From an uncultured Eubacteriales bacterium (GTDB lineage Bacteria; Bacillota; Clostridia; Oscillospirales; Acutalibacteraceae), in contig CAKSHM010000001.1 of the NCBI GenBank assembly GCA_934457415.1, positions 248,001 through 312,000 of the forward strand: a stretch of DNA of 64,000 bases, in the 5' to 3' direction. Position 1 is the stretch's first letter. Every line of letters starts with the position of its first letter. Below, in pieces: positions 16,632 through 25,632 of this stretch. The position numbers and the translations under genes are program-made. Below the pieces are notes generated by a model. It had not been told where the DNA came from, ran no database searches, and was given only the letters and a program-made list of their open reading frames with translations.

Positions 16632-17681
16632 GTGAATAAAATATGTATAATCGGACATTTTGGGTTTGGACAGAACCTTTTGAACGGACAGACAATTAAG
16701 ACTAAAATTATTACTGCTGAAATTGAAAAAAATTTCGGTAAAAAAAATGTGAAACCGCTTGATCTTGCAGGAGGACTAAAAAGAATACCGGACTTGCTTT
16801 TGCAGGTTCCGAAAGCTCTTAAAAAATGTGATGACATTATCATTATGCCTGTTGAAAACGGTTTGCGCTTTTTGTCTCCTGTTCTTGGTTTTTGGAATAA
16901 ATTTTTTAAGAAAAAGCTGCACTATGTTGTAATAGGCGGTTGGCTGCCTGAATTTTTATCAGAAAAGAAGCTTTTAAAAGCTTCTTTAAAGAAGTTTAAC
17001 GGTATTTATGTCGAAACCCAAACAATGAAAACGGCGCTCGAAAAGCAGGGATTTAATAATATTTTCGTTATGCCGAATTGCAAAAAATTAACCGTCCTTT
17101 CTGAAAATGAGCTTGTTTACCCTAAAGGCACACCGTTGAAGCTCTGCACCTTTTCAAGGGTTATGAAAGAAAAGGGAATAGAAGATGCGGTCAATGCGGT
17201 GATTTCAGTAAATAAAGCTTTTGGCAGTAAAATTTATTCTTTAGATATTTACGGACAGGTGGACGAAAATCAAACCGAATGGTTTGAAAATTTAAGAAAA
17301 TCCTTTCCCGATTATATTTCTTATAAGGGACTTGTGCCTTTTGAAAAAAGCGTAGAAACGATAAAAAATTATTTTGCTTTGCTTTTTCCAACCTTTTATG
17401 AGGGCGAGGGCTTTGCCGGAACTTTAATTGACACCTTTTCGGCAGGCGTTCCCGTTATCGCAAGCGACTGGAAATATAACTCGGAAATCGTAAATGAAAA
17501 TGTAGGATTTTTGTATAAAACAGGAAATCAAAAGGAATTTGAAAATATTTTAAAATCGGCGGCGGAAAATCCTTCGGAAGTAATAAAAAAGAAAAAGCTT
17601 TGTTTAAAAGAAGCCGAGAAATATAAACCCGATGAGGCTATTAAGATTTTAATTGAAAAAATAAAAGGCGATGAAATTTAA
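16632..17681 (+). CDS. Family 4-type glycosyltransferase
   Basis: This 349-residue GT-B enzyme has an N-terminal domain beginning ICIIGHFGFGQNLLNGQTIK. The C-terminal nucleotide-sugar domain has LCTFSRVMKEKGIEDA, LDIYGQVDE and the signature FPTFYEGEGFAGTLIDTFSAG, which matches the GT4 E-x7-E pattern. I place the start at GTG 16632 because TGAGG lies 7 bases before it and the protein then begins MNKICIIG; a GTG at 16620 overlapping the previous stop is the alternative. A 103-base gap with hairpins follows, the only sizeable gap inside the operon. Confidence 0.85.
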   Translation: MNKICIIGHFGFGQNLLNGQTIKTKIITAEIEKNFGKKNVKPLDLAGGLKRIPDLLLQVPKALKKCDDIIIMPVENGLRFLSPVLGFWNKFFKKKLHYVVIGGWLPEFLSEKKLLKASLKKFNGIYVETQTMKTALEKQGFNNIFVMPNCKKLTVLSENELVYPKGTPLKLCTFSRVMKEKGIEDAVNAVISVNKAFGSKIYSLDIYGQVDENQTEWFENLRKSFPDYISYKGLVPFEKSVETIKNYFALLFPTFYEGEGFAGTLIDTFSAGVPVIASDWKYNSEIVNENVGFLYKTGNQKEFENILKSAAENPSEVIKKKKLCLKEAEKYKPDEAIKILIEKIKGDEI

Positions 17682-17713
17682 AAAATGTATCAAGGAATTG
17701 GGGAATAACCAAA

Positions 17714-17772
17714 ACAGCTTTTTTAAACCCAAAAAAGCATTTGTAAAAAAAGCTGTGCAGAAAATTTTTTAA
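17714..17772 (+). promoter_or_regulatory. Alternative hairpins inside the polysaccharide operon
   Basis: The left arm ACAGCTTTTTT (17714-17724) can pair with AAAAAAGCTGT (17746-17756). Alternatively its GCTTTTTT part (17717-17724) can pair with the nearer AAAAAAGC (17731-17738). A T6 run follows at 17765-17770. The two folds exclude each other, and the longer one followed by T-residues looks like a weak intrinsic terminator. This could attenuate expression of the downstream genes. Confidence 0.45.
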
Positions 17773-17784
17773 TGAGGAAACAAA

Positions 17785-18861
17785 ATGAATATTGTTCAGG
17801 TTATGCCGGAGTTCGGTCTTGCCGGTGCGGAAATTATGTGTGAAAATTTAATATATGAACTTGTAAAACTCGGGCATAAAGTGACTGTTATCAGTATGTA
17901 TGATTATCATTCTCCTATTACAGAGCGGCTTGAAAAGGCAGGAATCGATATTCGGTATTTGGATAAAAAATTGGGCTTTGATTTTTCTATGTATAATAAA
18001 ATGAGGCGTCTGTTTAAAGAAATTGAAACAGATGTTGTTCATACTCATCTGTATTCTGCTCAATATGCAATACCTGCTGCTATACTTGCGGGAGTAAAAC
18101 ACAGAGTCCATACCGTTCACAATGTTGCCGAAAAAGAAAACGGCAGGCTTGCAAGAAGGCTAAATAAGTTCTTTTTTAAGCATTGTCACCTTATTCCTGT
18201 CGCGCTCAGCGAATTGATAAGAGATTCAATAGAGAAAGAATATAACATAGAAAAGGATAAAATCCCTGTAATTTACAATGGCATAGACCTTTCTAAATGT
18301 AAGCCTAAGACCGATTACGCTGCCGACGGAGATTTTAAAATTTTACATATCGGAAGATTTTCCGAACAAAAAAACCATTTGGGGCTTGTTAAAGCTTTTA
18401 ATGAATTTAACAGCAAATATCCCGATAGCAAACTTTGGCTTATTGGCGACGGCGAAAAGAAACCGGAATTTGAAAAATATGTAAAAGACAACAATTTGAC
18501 CTCAAAGGTGAAGTTTTTAGGATTGCAGAGCGATGTTTATACATTTTTGCATGACGCGGATATTTTTACCTTGCCGTCCAATTATGAGGGAATTCCTATG
18601 ACTTTAATAGAAGCAATGGGAACAGGACTTCCGATTGTCGCAACAGCTGTCGGGGGAGTGCCGGATATGCTTAATAAGGAAAATTCGTTACTTGTGCAGG
18701 TTGATGTGAAGAAAATCTCAGAGGCATTTGAAAAATATTATTTATCGGAAGATTTAAGAAAGCTTAACGGACAGACCGCAAGAAGTAATGCAAATAAGTT
18801 TTCGTCAAAAACTATGGCGGAGGAATACTGCAAAATTTATCGGGACGGAGTAAATAAATGA
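17785..18861 (+). CDS. Family 4 glycosyltransferase
   Basis: This 358-residue GT-B enzyme opens with the acceptor-domain motif MPEFGLAGAEIMCENL (the GGAE-like loop of GT4). DVVHTHLYSAQYA and a donor domain follow, with ILHIGRFSEQKNH, LWLIGDGEKKPE and LPSNYEGIPMTLIEAMGTG. It resembles EpsF/CapM-type transferases. ATGAGGAAAC precedes the ATG. Its last codon overlaps the next start (ATGA). It adds one sugar of the repeat unit at the cytoplasmic face; the sugar is unknown. Confidence 0.92.
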   Translation: MNIVQVMPEFGLAGAEIMCENLIYELVKLGHKVTVISMYDYHSPITERLEKAGIDIRYLDKKLGFDFSMYNKMRRLFKEIETDVVHTHLYSAQYAIPAAILAGVKHRVHTVHNVAEKENGRLARRLNKFFFKHCHLIPVALSELIRDSIEKEYNIEKDKIPVIYNGIDLSKCKPKTDYAADGDFKILHIGRFSEQKNHLGLVKAFNEFNSKYPDSKLWLIGDGEKKPEFEKYVKDNNLTSKVKFLGLQSDVYTFLHDADIFTLPSNYEGIPMTLIEAMGTGLPIVATAVGGVPDMLNKENSLLVQVDVKKISEAFEKYYLSEDLRKLNGQTARSNANKFSSKTMAEEYCKIYRDGVNK

Positions 18862-19577
18862 ATAAAACAATACACTATATCTGGCTCGGAGGAAAAAAGA
18901 AACCGAGAAAAATAAAAAAATGCATTTCCGGATGGAAAAAGAAAATGCCGGACTGGGAAATAAAAGAATGGAATGAGTCAAATGTTGATCTGGACAAATA
19001 TTCCTTTTGCAGGGAAGCTTATGACGCAGGCAAATTCGCATTTGCGGCTGATGTCCTCAGATTTGAAATCCTTTTTAATGAGGGCGGTTTGTATTTCGAT
19101 ACCGATGTCAAAATTCTTAAGAGCTTAAATGATCTTACCGAAAAATATGAAGGATTTTCCGGATATGAATTTAATTCTGTAGCTCCCGGACTGGTATTAT
19201 TTTGTGCTAAGAGCGGTAATCAAATACTCGCTGAAATGTTGGAGATTTATTCGAAAACACATTTCATTGTTAACGGCGAAGAAAACAAAAAGGTTGTCGG
19301 GATTTACTTCAGCGAGGTTCTGGAAAAACATGGCTTTGTATATGAGGATAAAGAACAGTGCTGCGACGGATTTACAGTTCTCCCAAGTACATACTTTTGC
19401 CCCACCGACGGCTTCGGTAACCCTATGAATTTCTCTGAGAATACATATTCCGTTCATTTATTTGCGGGCTCATGGTTACCACTGAATAAAAGATGCGAAA
19501 AAGCAATTAAGAGCTTTTTTTACAGACATCTCGGAAGGGAGAAAATTCAAAAGTGGATGCAGCTGTTAAAAAAATAG
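18858..19577 (+). CDS. GT32-type capsular polysaccharide glycosyltransferase
   Basis: This 239-residue enzyme starts KTIHYIWLGG, a hallmark of the OCH1/GT32 family. It has DVLRFEILFNEGGLYFDTDV, with the metal-binding D81-x-D83. Such proteins in Gram-positive capsule clusters transfer a single hexose. The start overlaps the previous stop by four bases, and the 3' end overlaps the Wzy gene by 25 bases, so translation is probably coupled. Confidence 0.9.
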   Translation: MNKTIHYIWLGGKKKPRKIKKCISGWKKKMPDWEIKEWNESNVDLDKYSFCREAYDAGKFAFAADVLRFEILFNEGGLYFDTDVKILKSLNDLTEKYEGFSGYEFNSVAPGLVLFCAKSGNQILAEMLEIYSKTHFIVNGEENKKVVGIYFSEVLEKHGFVYEDKEQCCDGFTVLPSTYFCPTDGFGNPMNFSENTYSVHLFAGSWLPLNKRCEKAIKSFFYRHLGREKIQKWMQLLKK

Positions 19578-20929
19578 ACGCAGAATCAGGAAACGGTAAA
19601 CTCAATTCAAAATATTTATTTGTTTCGTATGTTTTATGCCTGATGTCGGCAATTTTCTATTCTGTAACAGAAAGCAGTATAATAGGAATTCTGGCATCGG
19701 CTCTGATATGTGTTTTGGCATTTTTTTCTACGGTCGAAGACTATTTTGTTTTGATTTTCGGATTGCAGTTTTTAGGAAGAGCAATTTTGGTATCTTTCGG
19801 TTCTTCGCAATTTGGATTTATCCTATTTGTTTATGCTATTTTATTCTTTAAATTTTTAATTAACAAAAGAGCGGTAAGTGTAGAATATCTTTTGATTTTT
19901 TTATTGCTGATCTTAGATATTTATACCAGTGCCTATGCAGGAGTTTTTAAAATAGGAGACAATATAAACTGGGTCTTCTCGCTCTTATATGCTGTCTTTA
20001 TAATTAAAAACTGCGTTTTAAAAATTGATTTTCAAAAGCTTGTTATTTATTTTCTCTTGGCTCAGTGGACAATTTGCATTATAAATATTTTAGCCGAATA
20101 CAGAATTTTCGGAAAATCCTTAGTTCCTGATATGTACGGAATTTATACGAAAGAACTGGAAGCCTTCGCTTTCGGTAAAGCCTATTCTTCGGTTGCCGGA
20201 GGAAACGGTATTTCTTTAAACAATGCAATGGCGATAGCTTTTTGTATAATCCTTTTTCCTTATGCGAAAAGGCTGTATTTGAAGCTGTTTTATGTTTTAA
20301 GCATTCTGTTTTTGGGATATTGCGGAGTTATGGTTATTTCAAGAGGCTTTTATGTCGAACTCGGCATTTTCTTGGTTTTAATTCTTTTGGCAAATATTAA
20401 AAAGCCTTCGCAATTTATTTTTTATTTGATTTTGCTTCTTATAATAGCCGCTTTTATTTATTTTTATGCGTATGATAAGCTACTTGTTAATATCGACAGG
20501 GTTATTAACAGGTTTGATAAGGGCAACGACGACAGAGTCCTTTTAATCGAAAGCGCCAAAGAGCTTTTAAAGAGCAGACCTATGGTAACGGTTTTCGGAG
20601 CCGGTTCTTATTATCCCGACACTTATGATTTTACGGCTCATAACATTTATTTTGATTCTCTTGTTTCTTTGGGAATAGTGGGGGCGTTGATTTACTGGAT
20701 TGAAATTATAAAAGCTTTGTTTCAGGCCTATAAAAAATATGTTAAATTCGAGCTTAAAGCTTTTATACCGGCAATTATGCTGTTCGCATTTAAATTTGTC
20801 AGCGGCTCAACAAGGGATGTCGGATTTTATTTCTATCTCGTTATGATTATTTCTTATGGAATTTTTGTTTCCGGAAAGGATACTGTAAATGGTAGAAAAA
20901 CCAATCACCGTAATGACACCGGTATTTAA
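19553..20929 (+). CDS. Polysaccharide polymerase (Wzy-like membrane protein)
   Basis: This 458-residue integral membrane protein has about 11-12 hydrophobic helices and no soluble catalytic domain. A large extracytoplasmic loop lies near residues 180-225 and a second near 315-365 (with the segment DDRVLLIESAKELL). This topology matches Wzy/O-antigen polymerases, which join lipid-linked repeat units outside the membrane. It starts at GTG with GGAAGGGAG 11 bases upstream, inside the end of the GT32 gene. As usual for Wzy, assignment rests on topology and neighbours, not sequence motifs. Confidence 0.85.
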   Translation: MDAAVKKIDAESGNGKLNSKYLFVSYVLCLMSAIFYSVTESSIIGILASALICVLAFFSTVEDYFVLIFGLQFLGRAILVSFGSSQFGFILFVYAILFFKFLINKRAVSVEYLLIFLLLILDIYTSAYAGVFKIGDNINWVFSLLYAVFIIKNCVLKIDFQKLVIYFLLAQWTICIINILAEYRIFGKSLVPDMYGIYTKELEAFAFGKAYSSVAGGNGISLNNAMAIAFCIILFPYAKRLYLKLFYVLSILFLGYCGVMVISRGFYVELGIFLVLILLANIKKPSQFIFYLILLLIIAAFIYFYAYDKLLVNIDRVINRFDKGNDDRVLLIESAKELLKSRPMVTVFGAGSYYPDTYDFTAHNIYFDSLVSLGIVGALIYWIEIIKALFQAYKKYVKFELKAFIPAIMLFAFKFVSGSTRDVGFYFYLVMIISYGIFVSGKDTVNGRKTNHRNDTGI

Positions 20930-21767
20930 CAGACCGGAACTGCTTTCAAAGCTTTACATATCGCTTGTAAATCAAAGCTGCAAGGATTTTTACTGGCTGA
21001 TTGTAGACGACGGCTCTGATGAAATTACAAAAAACACGATAAAGGATATGCAAAGCGAAAATTCGCTTTGTATTGAGGTTATAGAACAGGAAAATTCAGG
21101 TAAGTATATAGCGCACAATACAGGCGTTAAAAATTGCCGTACCGAGCTTTTTGTCTGTGTTGATTCGGATGACGAATTGTTCCCGAATGCAATTGAAAAG
21201 ATTCTTGATTTTTGGCAGAACTGCGGAAAAACTGCTGATATATGCGGAATTGTTTCGCCTAAATCCATGTCAGGAAAATCTTATTTTAAAAATCCTCCCA
21301 AAGAAAGCTCTTTAATGGATTTGTATAATAAAGGACAGCTTGTCGGCGAAACCATGCTTGTTTTTCGCACCGAGGTTTTAAAAAAATATTTATTTCCCGA
21401 AATAAAAGGCGAAAAATTTATGTCTGAGTGCGTAGTTTATAACCAAATAGATAAAAAATATAAGCTTGCGGTTTTAAATGAATATCTGTATAAAGCGGAA
21501 TATCAGTCGGACGGATTAACACTTAATATAGAAAAAATTCATGATAAAAATCCTGTAACAACTCTTATAATGTTTCGTTCGGAAGCCGCTTTTAATAATA
21601 ATTTTATCAAATCAGCCAAGTCATTCGGAGCTTATCTTGCTTGGAAAAAGGTTAAATCTTTAAAGGGCTATGATAAATATCCCGTTAAAATATGCGTCAG
21701 AATTGCCGGTACTTTTCTAAAACCGCATTATGAACTGCTTTTTAAAAGAAAGGAAACAGAAAAATGA
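20889..21767 (+). CDS. Family 2 glycosyltransferase
   Basis: This 292-residue GT-A enzyme begins ITVMTPVFNRPELL, with WLIVDDGSDE and a metal-binding FVCVDSDDELF. It starts inside the end of the Wzy gene (41-base overlap) with GGAAAGGA about 7 bases before the ATG, and its stop overlaps the first pyruvyl transferase by four bases. It adds one sugar to the repeat unit. Specificity is unknown. Confidence 0.9.
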   Translation: MVEKPITVMTPVFNRPELLSKLYISLVNQSCKDFYWLIVDDGSDEITKNTIKDMQSENSLCIEVIEQENSGKYIAHNTGVKNCRTELFVCVDSDDELFPNAIEKILDFWQNCGKTADICGIVSPKSMSGKSYFKNPPKESSLMDLYNKGQLVGETMLVFRTEVLKKYLFPEIKGEKFMSECVVYNQIDKKYKLAVLNEYLYKAEYQSDGLTLNIEKIHDKNPVTTLIMFRSEAAFNNNFIKSAKSFGAYLAWKKVKSLKGYDKYPVKICVRIAGTFLKPHYELLFKRKETEK

Positions 21768-22945
21768 AAATAGTTTTTTGCGGTTTCGGAAATCCGGACA
21801 ACAGGGGCTGCGAAGCAATAATCCGCTCTACAACGAAAATGGTTAAAGATGTTTTTCCAAAATCGGAAACAATAGTTATGTCAAATGATTTCGGCCGCGT
21901 GCCAATGCCTGAAATCAAGGAAATAGATAAATATGAATTCAGTTATTATCCGCATGAGGATTCGTTTGATAAATACATATATGCGGGTTTAAAGAAAATC
22001 TTTAAATCAACAACTAAGTGGTGTGATTTAAAGAACAATAAGGCTTATAAAAGAATAGGGAATGCTGATTTATGTATTTCCGTAGGCGGGGACAATTTTT
22101 GCTACGGAAGCTCAATAGACCATTTTTTAGTTCATCATTCTCATTTTAAAAGGACAGGTTCAAAGCTTATTCATTGGGGAACGAGCTTCGAAGAAAGTCT
22201 TATTCCCGAAAAGCTTGTTAAAGATCTTAACGGCTTTGACGCTATAATGCTTCGAGAATCAATATCTTATGAAACTTTAAAATCGAATGATGTCAAAGCT
22301 CCGTTATATGTTATCCCTGACCCTGCTTTTACAATGGAACCGATACCTGTTAAAAGTGTCGGTGATTTTGAAAACGGTTGTGTAGGCATAAATGTCAGTC
22401 CGATGATTATGAGCATGGAATCACAAAACGGGATTGTCTGCAAAAATGCAAAAAGACTGATTGATTATATAACAGAACAGGGAAAACAGGTGATTTTAAT
22501 TCCTCATGTTTCCGACAGAAGAAACGGAGAAGGCGATTACCGCATTATGAGCAACCTTTTAAATGAGGTTAAGCATCCGGAAAAATGCAAACTGATAGAT
22601 TATAAATATTCTGCCCCCGAAACTAAGTTTATAATTTCAAAATGCGATATGTTCATAGGTGCCAGAACTCACGCTACCATTGCCGCATATTCTTCCTGTG
22701 TTCCGACTGCTGTTTTGGGGTATTCGGTAAAAGCCCGAGGAATTGCAAAGGATTTATTCGGTGACGATGAAAATTATGTCCTTTCCGTTCAGCAGTTAAA
22801 ATCGGAAAATGAGTTTATCAATCTTTATAAAAAATTAGAAGAAAATAAAGAATCGGTTAAAAAAAGACTGTCGGATTTAATGCCGGAATATATCAACAAA
22901 GCTTTGGAAGCCAAGAAAATTATTAAGAATTTAATGGAGAGTTAA
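21764..22945 (+). CDS. Polysaccharide pyruvyl transferase family protein (copy 1)
   Basis: This 393-residue GT-B-like enzyme would transfer pyruvate from phosphoenolpyruvate to a sugar, making a ketal. The N-terminus FCGFGNPDNRGCEAII, the glycine-rich CISVGGDNFCYG and the C-terminal FIGARTHATIAAYSS are family marks. It overlaps the preceding glycosyltransferase by four bases. The next gene, one base after its stop, encodes a paralogue of the same length (393). The duplication suggests two pyruvylated positions or a change of specificity. Some members of this family have other transferase activity. Confidence 0.88.
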   Translation: MKIVFCGFGNPDNRGCEAIIRSTTKMVKDVFPKSETIVMSNDFGRVPMPEIKEIDKYEFSYYPHEDSFDKYIYAGLKKIFKSTTKWCDLKNNKAYKRIGNADLCISVGGDNFCYGSSIDHFLVHHSHFKRTGSKLIHWGTSFEESLIPEKLVKDLNGFDAIMLRESISYETLKSNDVKAPLYVIPDPAFTMEPIPVKSVGDFENGCVGINVSPMIMSMESQNGIVCKNAKRLIDYITEQGKQVILIPHVSDRRNGEGDYRIMSNLLNEVKHPEKCKLIDYKYSAPETKFIISKCDMFIGARTHATIAAYSSCVPTAVLGYSVKARGIAKDLFGDDENYVLSVQQLKSENEFINLYKKLEENKESVKKRLSDLMPEYINKALEAKKIIKNLMES

Positions 22946-22946
22946 A

Positions 22947-24128
22947 ATGAATTATTGTTTTTATCCTCACCCTTCCTCTAAAAATCATGGGTGCGAAGCT
23001 ATTGCTGTATGCACATATAACATATTAAAAAAATATGCGCCTGATTCGCGGACGGAATTATTGACAAAATATCCGTTGCTTTCCGAATTCGGCGGAGGGG
23101 GAAAAGTGTATGATATTTATGATAAAATCACTGTTTTTCCTTTACCGTCATTAAAAAAATATTCTTTTTCTTGGTTTAAGTATCAGATTTCAAAGCTTAA
23201 AAAGCAAGACAAGGCTGTTGAAATTCTTTCGGATGAGATAATTAAAAAGGACGGAGAAATATTTGAAAGAAATGATATATTTATATCTATCGGCGGTGAT
23301 AATTACTGCTACGGCAGACCGGCATCCTTTTATGCCTTAAATAAAGCCGTTCATAAAAAACAGAAAAAATCAATTCTCTACGGGTGTTCTGTAGAGCCAA
23401 AAGCAATAGATGAAGAAATGAAATCAGATCTTAGGCTGTATGACAAAATAGTAGTCAGGGAATCTTTAACATATAATGCCCTTAAAGAAAACGGAATAGA
23501 TAACGCGGTATTATATCCGGATCCTGCATTTACTTTAGAGCCGATTGATTCGGGAATTAAACTTACTAATACAATCGGCATAAATATCAGCCCTATGATA
23601 TACAGTTATTCTGATAATAAATCGGTTGTTTTTGATTCTTTTGTAAATTTAATAAAATATATTTTAAATAATACCGATTGTAATATTGCTCTTATTCCTC
23701 ATGTTACGGCAAAGACAACCAATGACCTTGATTCTTTAAATGAAATCAAAAATATTTTTGCCAAAGAAGAAAGAATAAGCTTAATTGCCGATACTGACTG
23801 CCAAAGACTTAAAGATATAATCTCACAATGCAGAATTTTTATCGGCGCGAGAACTCATGCAACGATAGCCGCATATTCTTCCTGCGTTCCGACTTTGGTT
23901 TGCGGATATTCTGTTAAAGCTAAAGGAATTGCAAAAGATCTTTTCGGAACATATAAGAACTATGTTTTGCCCGTACAGGATTTAAAAGAAAAAAATAATC
24001 TTACAGAGGCTTTTAAATATATCTCAGCAAATGAAAATGATATCAGAAACACTTTAAAAAATATAATGCCGGATTATATTGAAAGAGCATGGTTATCGGG
24101 AAAAGAGTTAATAAATGAAAAGTCTTAA
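22947..24128 (+). CDS. Polysaccharide pyruvyl transferase family protein (copy 2)
   Basis: This is a tandem paralogue of the preceding gene, also 393 residues. It shares SIGGDNYCYG, FIGARTHATIAAYSSCVPT and the following GYSVKAKGIAKDLFG almost residue for residue. The N-terminal third differs much more (it starts NYCFYPHPSSKNHGCEAIA), which suggests a different acceptor. The 3' end overlaps the flippase gene by 14 bases. The pair sits next to an iron-sulfur F420-hydrogenase-beta-like gene, a partnership often seen in polysaccharide clusters. Confidence 0.88.
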   Translation: MNYCFYPHPSSKNHGCEAIAVCTYNILKKYAPDSRTELLTKYPLLSEFGGGGKVYDIYDKITVFPLPSLKKYSFSWFKYQISKLKKQDKAVEILSDEIIKKDGEIFERNDIFISIGGDNYCYGRPASFYALNKAVHKKQKKSILYGCSVEPKAIDEEMKSDLRLYDKIVVRESLTYNALKENGIDNAVLYPDPAFTLEPIDSGIKLTNTIGINISPMIYSYSDNKSVVFDSFVNLIKYILNNTDCNIALIPHVTAKTTNDLDSLNEIKNIFAKEERISLIADTDCQRLKDIISQCRIFIGARTHATIAAYSSCVPTLVCGYSVKAKGIAKDLFGTYKNYVLPVQDLKEKNNLTEAFKYISANENDIRNTLKNIMPDYIERAWLSGKELINEKS

Positions 24129-25632
24129 AGTAAGTCAGATAAAAGCCGGCGTGCTTTTATCGTATATTCAGACATTTATAAGCGTAATCATTTCGCTGGT
24201 CTATACACCTGCCATGCTTTCGCTTCTTGGGAAAAGCGAGTATGGACTTTATAATATAGCTTCAACACTGATTTCTTATGTAAACTTGCTTAACATGGGA
24301 TTTTCAAGCAGTTATGTAAGATTTTATTCACGAGATAAAGCCGGAAAAGATGAAACCGCTTTGGCAAGAACGAACGGATTGTTTTGTATAGTCTTTGCGT
24401 TTATAGGAATTTTGGCTTTTATCAGCGGATTTGTTTTAATAGGATTTACTAAGATAATATTCGGCACCGGTTTAACCGATTCCGAATACTTTAAAGCAAA
24501 AATCATTATGGCGATATTGACTGTAAGTACCGCTTATAATCTCGGAACAAGTATTTTTTCTTCAATTGTGCTTGCTCACGAAAGGTTTGTCTTTCATAAA
24601 ATTGTAAATCTTATCAAAACTGTTTTAAGTCCGGCTGTTACATGGTTGCTTCTCTTAAACGGCTATAAATCAATCGGAATGTCGGTTGTAACAGCTGTTT
24701 TAACTATATCAGCAGATACTTTTTATATGGTGTACTGTTTCAGAGTATTAAAAATAAAAGTTAATATTCATAATCCCTCAAAAAATCAGTTAAAAGAAAT
24801 TACGGTTTTTTCCGGTTTTATAGCTGTAACTACGATAGTAGATCAGATAAATTGGAGCATTGATAAAATTATACTCGGAAGATTTTGGGGTACTGCATAT
24901 ACTGCGGTATACAGTGTTGCCGCAACAATTCAAAATTTATATACTCAAATGTCAACTGCCGTTTCCAATGTTTTTATCCCCAAGGTTAATAAAATAGTTG
25001 CGGAGGATAAAGACAAAAAAGGACTTAATTCGCTTTTTTTGAAAATAGGGCGCCTGCAGGGTATGATTTTATTCCCGATTTTGATAGGATTTATTTTTTT
25101 CGGCAAAAGCTTTATTAAGCTTTGGACACCTAACGGCTACGGACAGGCTTATTATGTCGCTTTAATACTTATGCTGTCTTCAACGGTACCATATATCCAG
25201 AATATAGGCATAACAGTTCAGATAGCTCAGAACAAGCATAAATTCAGGGCGTATTCTTATTTATGTATGGCAATAGTGAATTTAATAATGAGTATCATTC
25301 TTTGTAAAAGCTACGGGGCAGTAGGTGTGGCAATAGGAACAGCTGTTTCTCTTGTGGTTTGTAACGGGATAATAATGAATATTTATTATCATAAAGTTAT
25401 AGGGCTGGATATGTTTGAATTTTGGAAAAGTATGATTAAATTTATTCCTGCCGTTTTGGCAACTTCGGTTTACGGAGCTTTGATTATTTCGTTCATAAAT
25501 ATTGATTCGTTTTTTAAGCTTCTGTTTTTCGGAGCGATTTTTTGCCTGATTTATTTTGTAATGTTATGGTTTACATTATTGTCAAAGGATGAAAAAGGTT
25601 CAATAATAAAAAGACTAAAAAGGGGAAGCTAA
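24115..25632 (+). CDS. Wzx-type lipid-linked oligosaccharide flippase
   Basis: This 505-residue membrane protein of the MOP/PST exporter superfamily has 12-14 predicted helices. It starts with a typical helix (GVLLSYIQTFISVIISLVY), followed by LLGKSEYGLYN and INWSIDKIILGRFWGT. It moves the undecaprenyl-linked repeat unit to the outer leaflet for Wzy. It begins within the end of the second pyruvyl transferase, and its stop overlaps the next start by one base (TAATG). Confidence 0.92.
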   Translation: MKSLKVSQIKAGVLLSYIQTFISVIISLVYTPAMLSLLGKSEYGLYNIASTLISYVNLLNMGFSSSYVRFYSRDKAGKDETALARTNGLFCIVFAFIGILAFISGFVLIGFTKIIFGTGLTDSEYFKAKIIMAILTVSTAYNLGTSIFSSIVLAHERFVFHKIVNLIKTVLSPAVTWLLLLNGYKSIGMSVVTAVLTISADTFYMVYCFRVLKIKVNIHNPSKNQLKEITVFSGFIAVTTIVDQINWSIDKIILGRFWGTAYTAVYSVAATIQNLYTQMSTAVSNVFIPKVNKIVAEDKDKKGLNSLFLKIGRLQGMILFPILIGFIFFGKSFIKLWTPNGYGQAYYVALILMLSSTVPYIQNIGITVQIAQNKHKFRAYSYLCMAIVNLIMSIILCKSYGAVGVAIGTAVSLVVCNGIIMNIYYHKVIGLDMFEFWKSMIKFIPAVLATSVYGALIISFINIDSFFKLLFFGAIFCLIYFVMLWFTLLSKDEKGSIIKRLKRGS

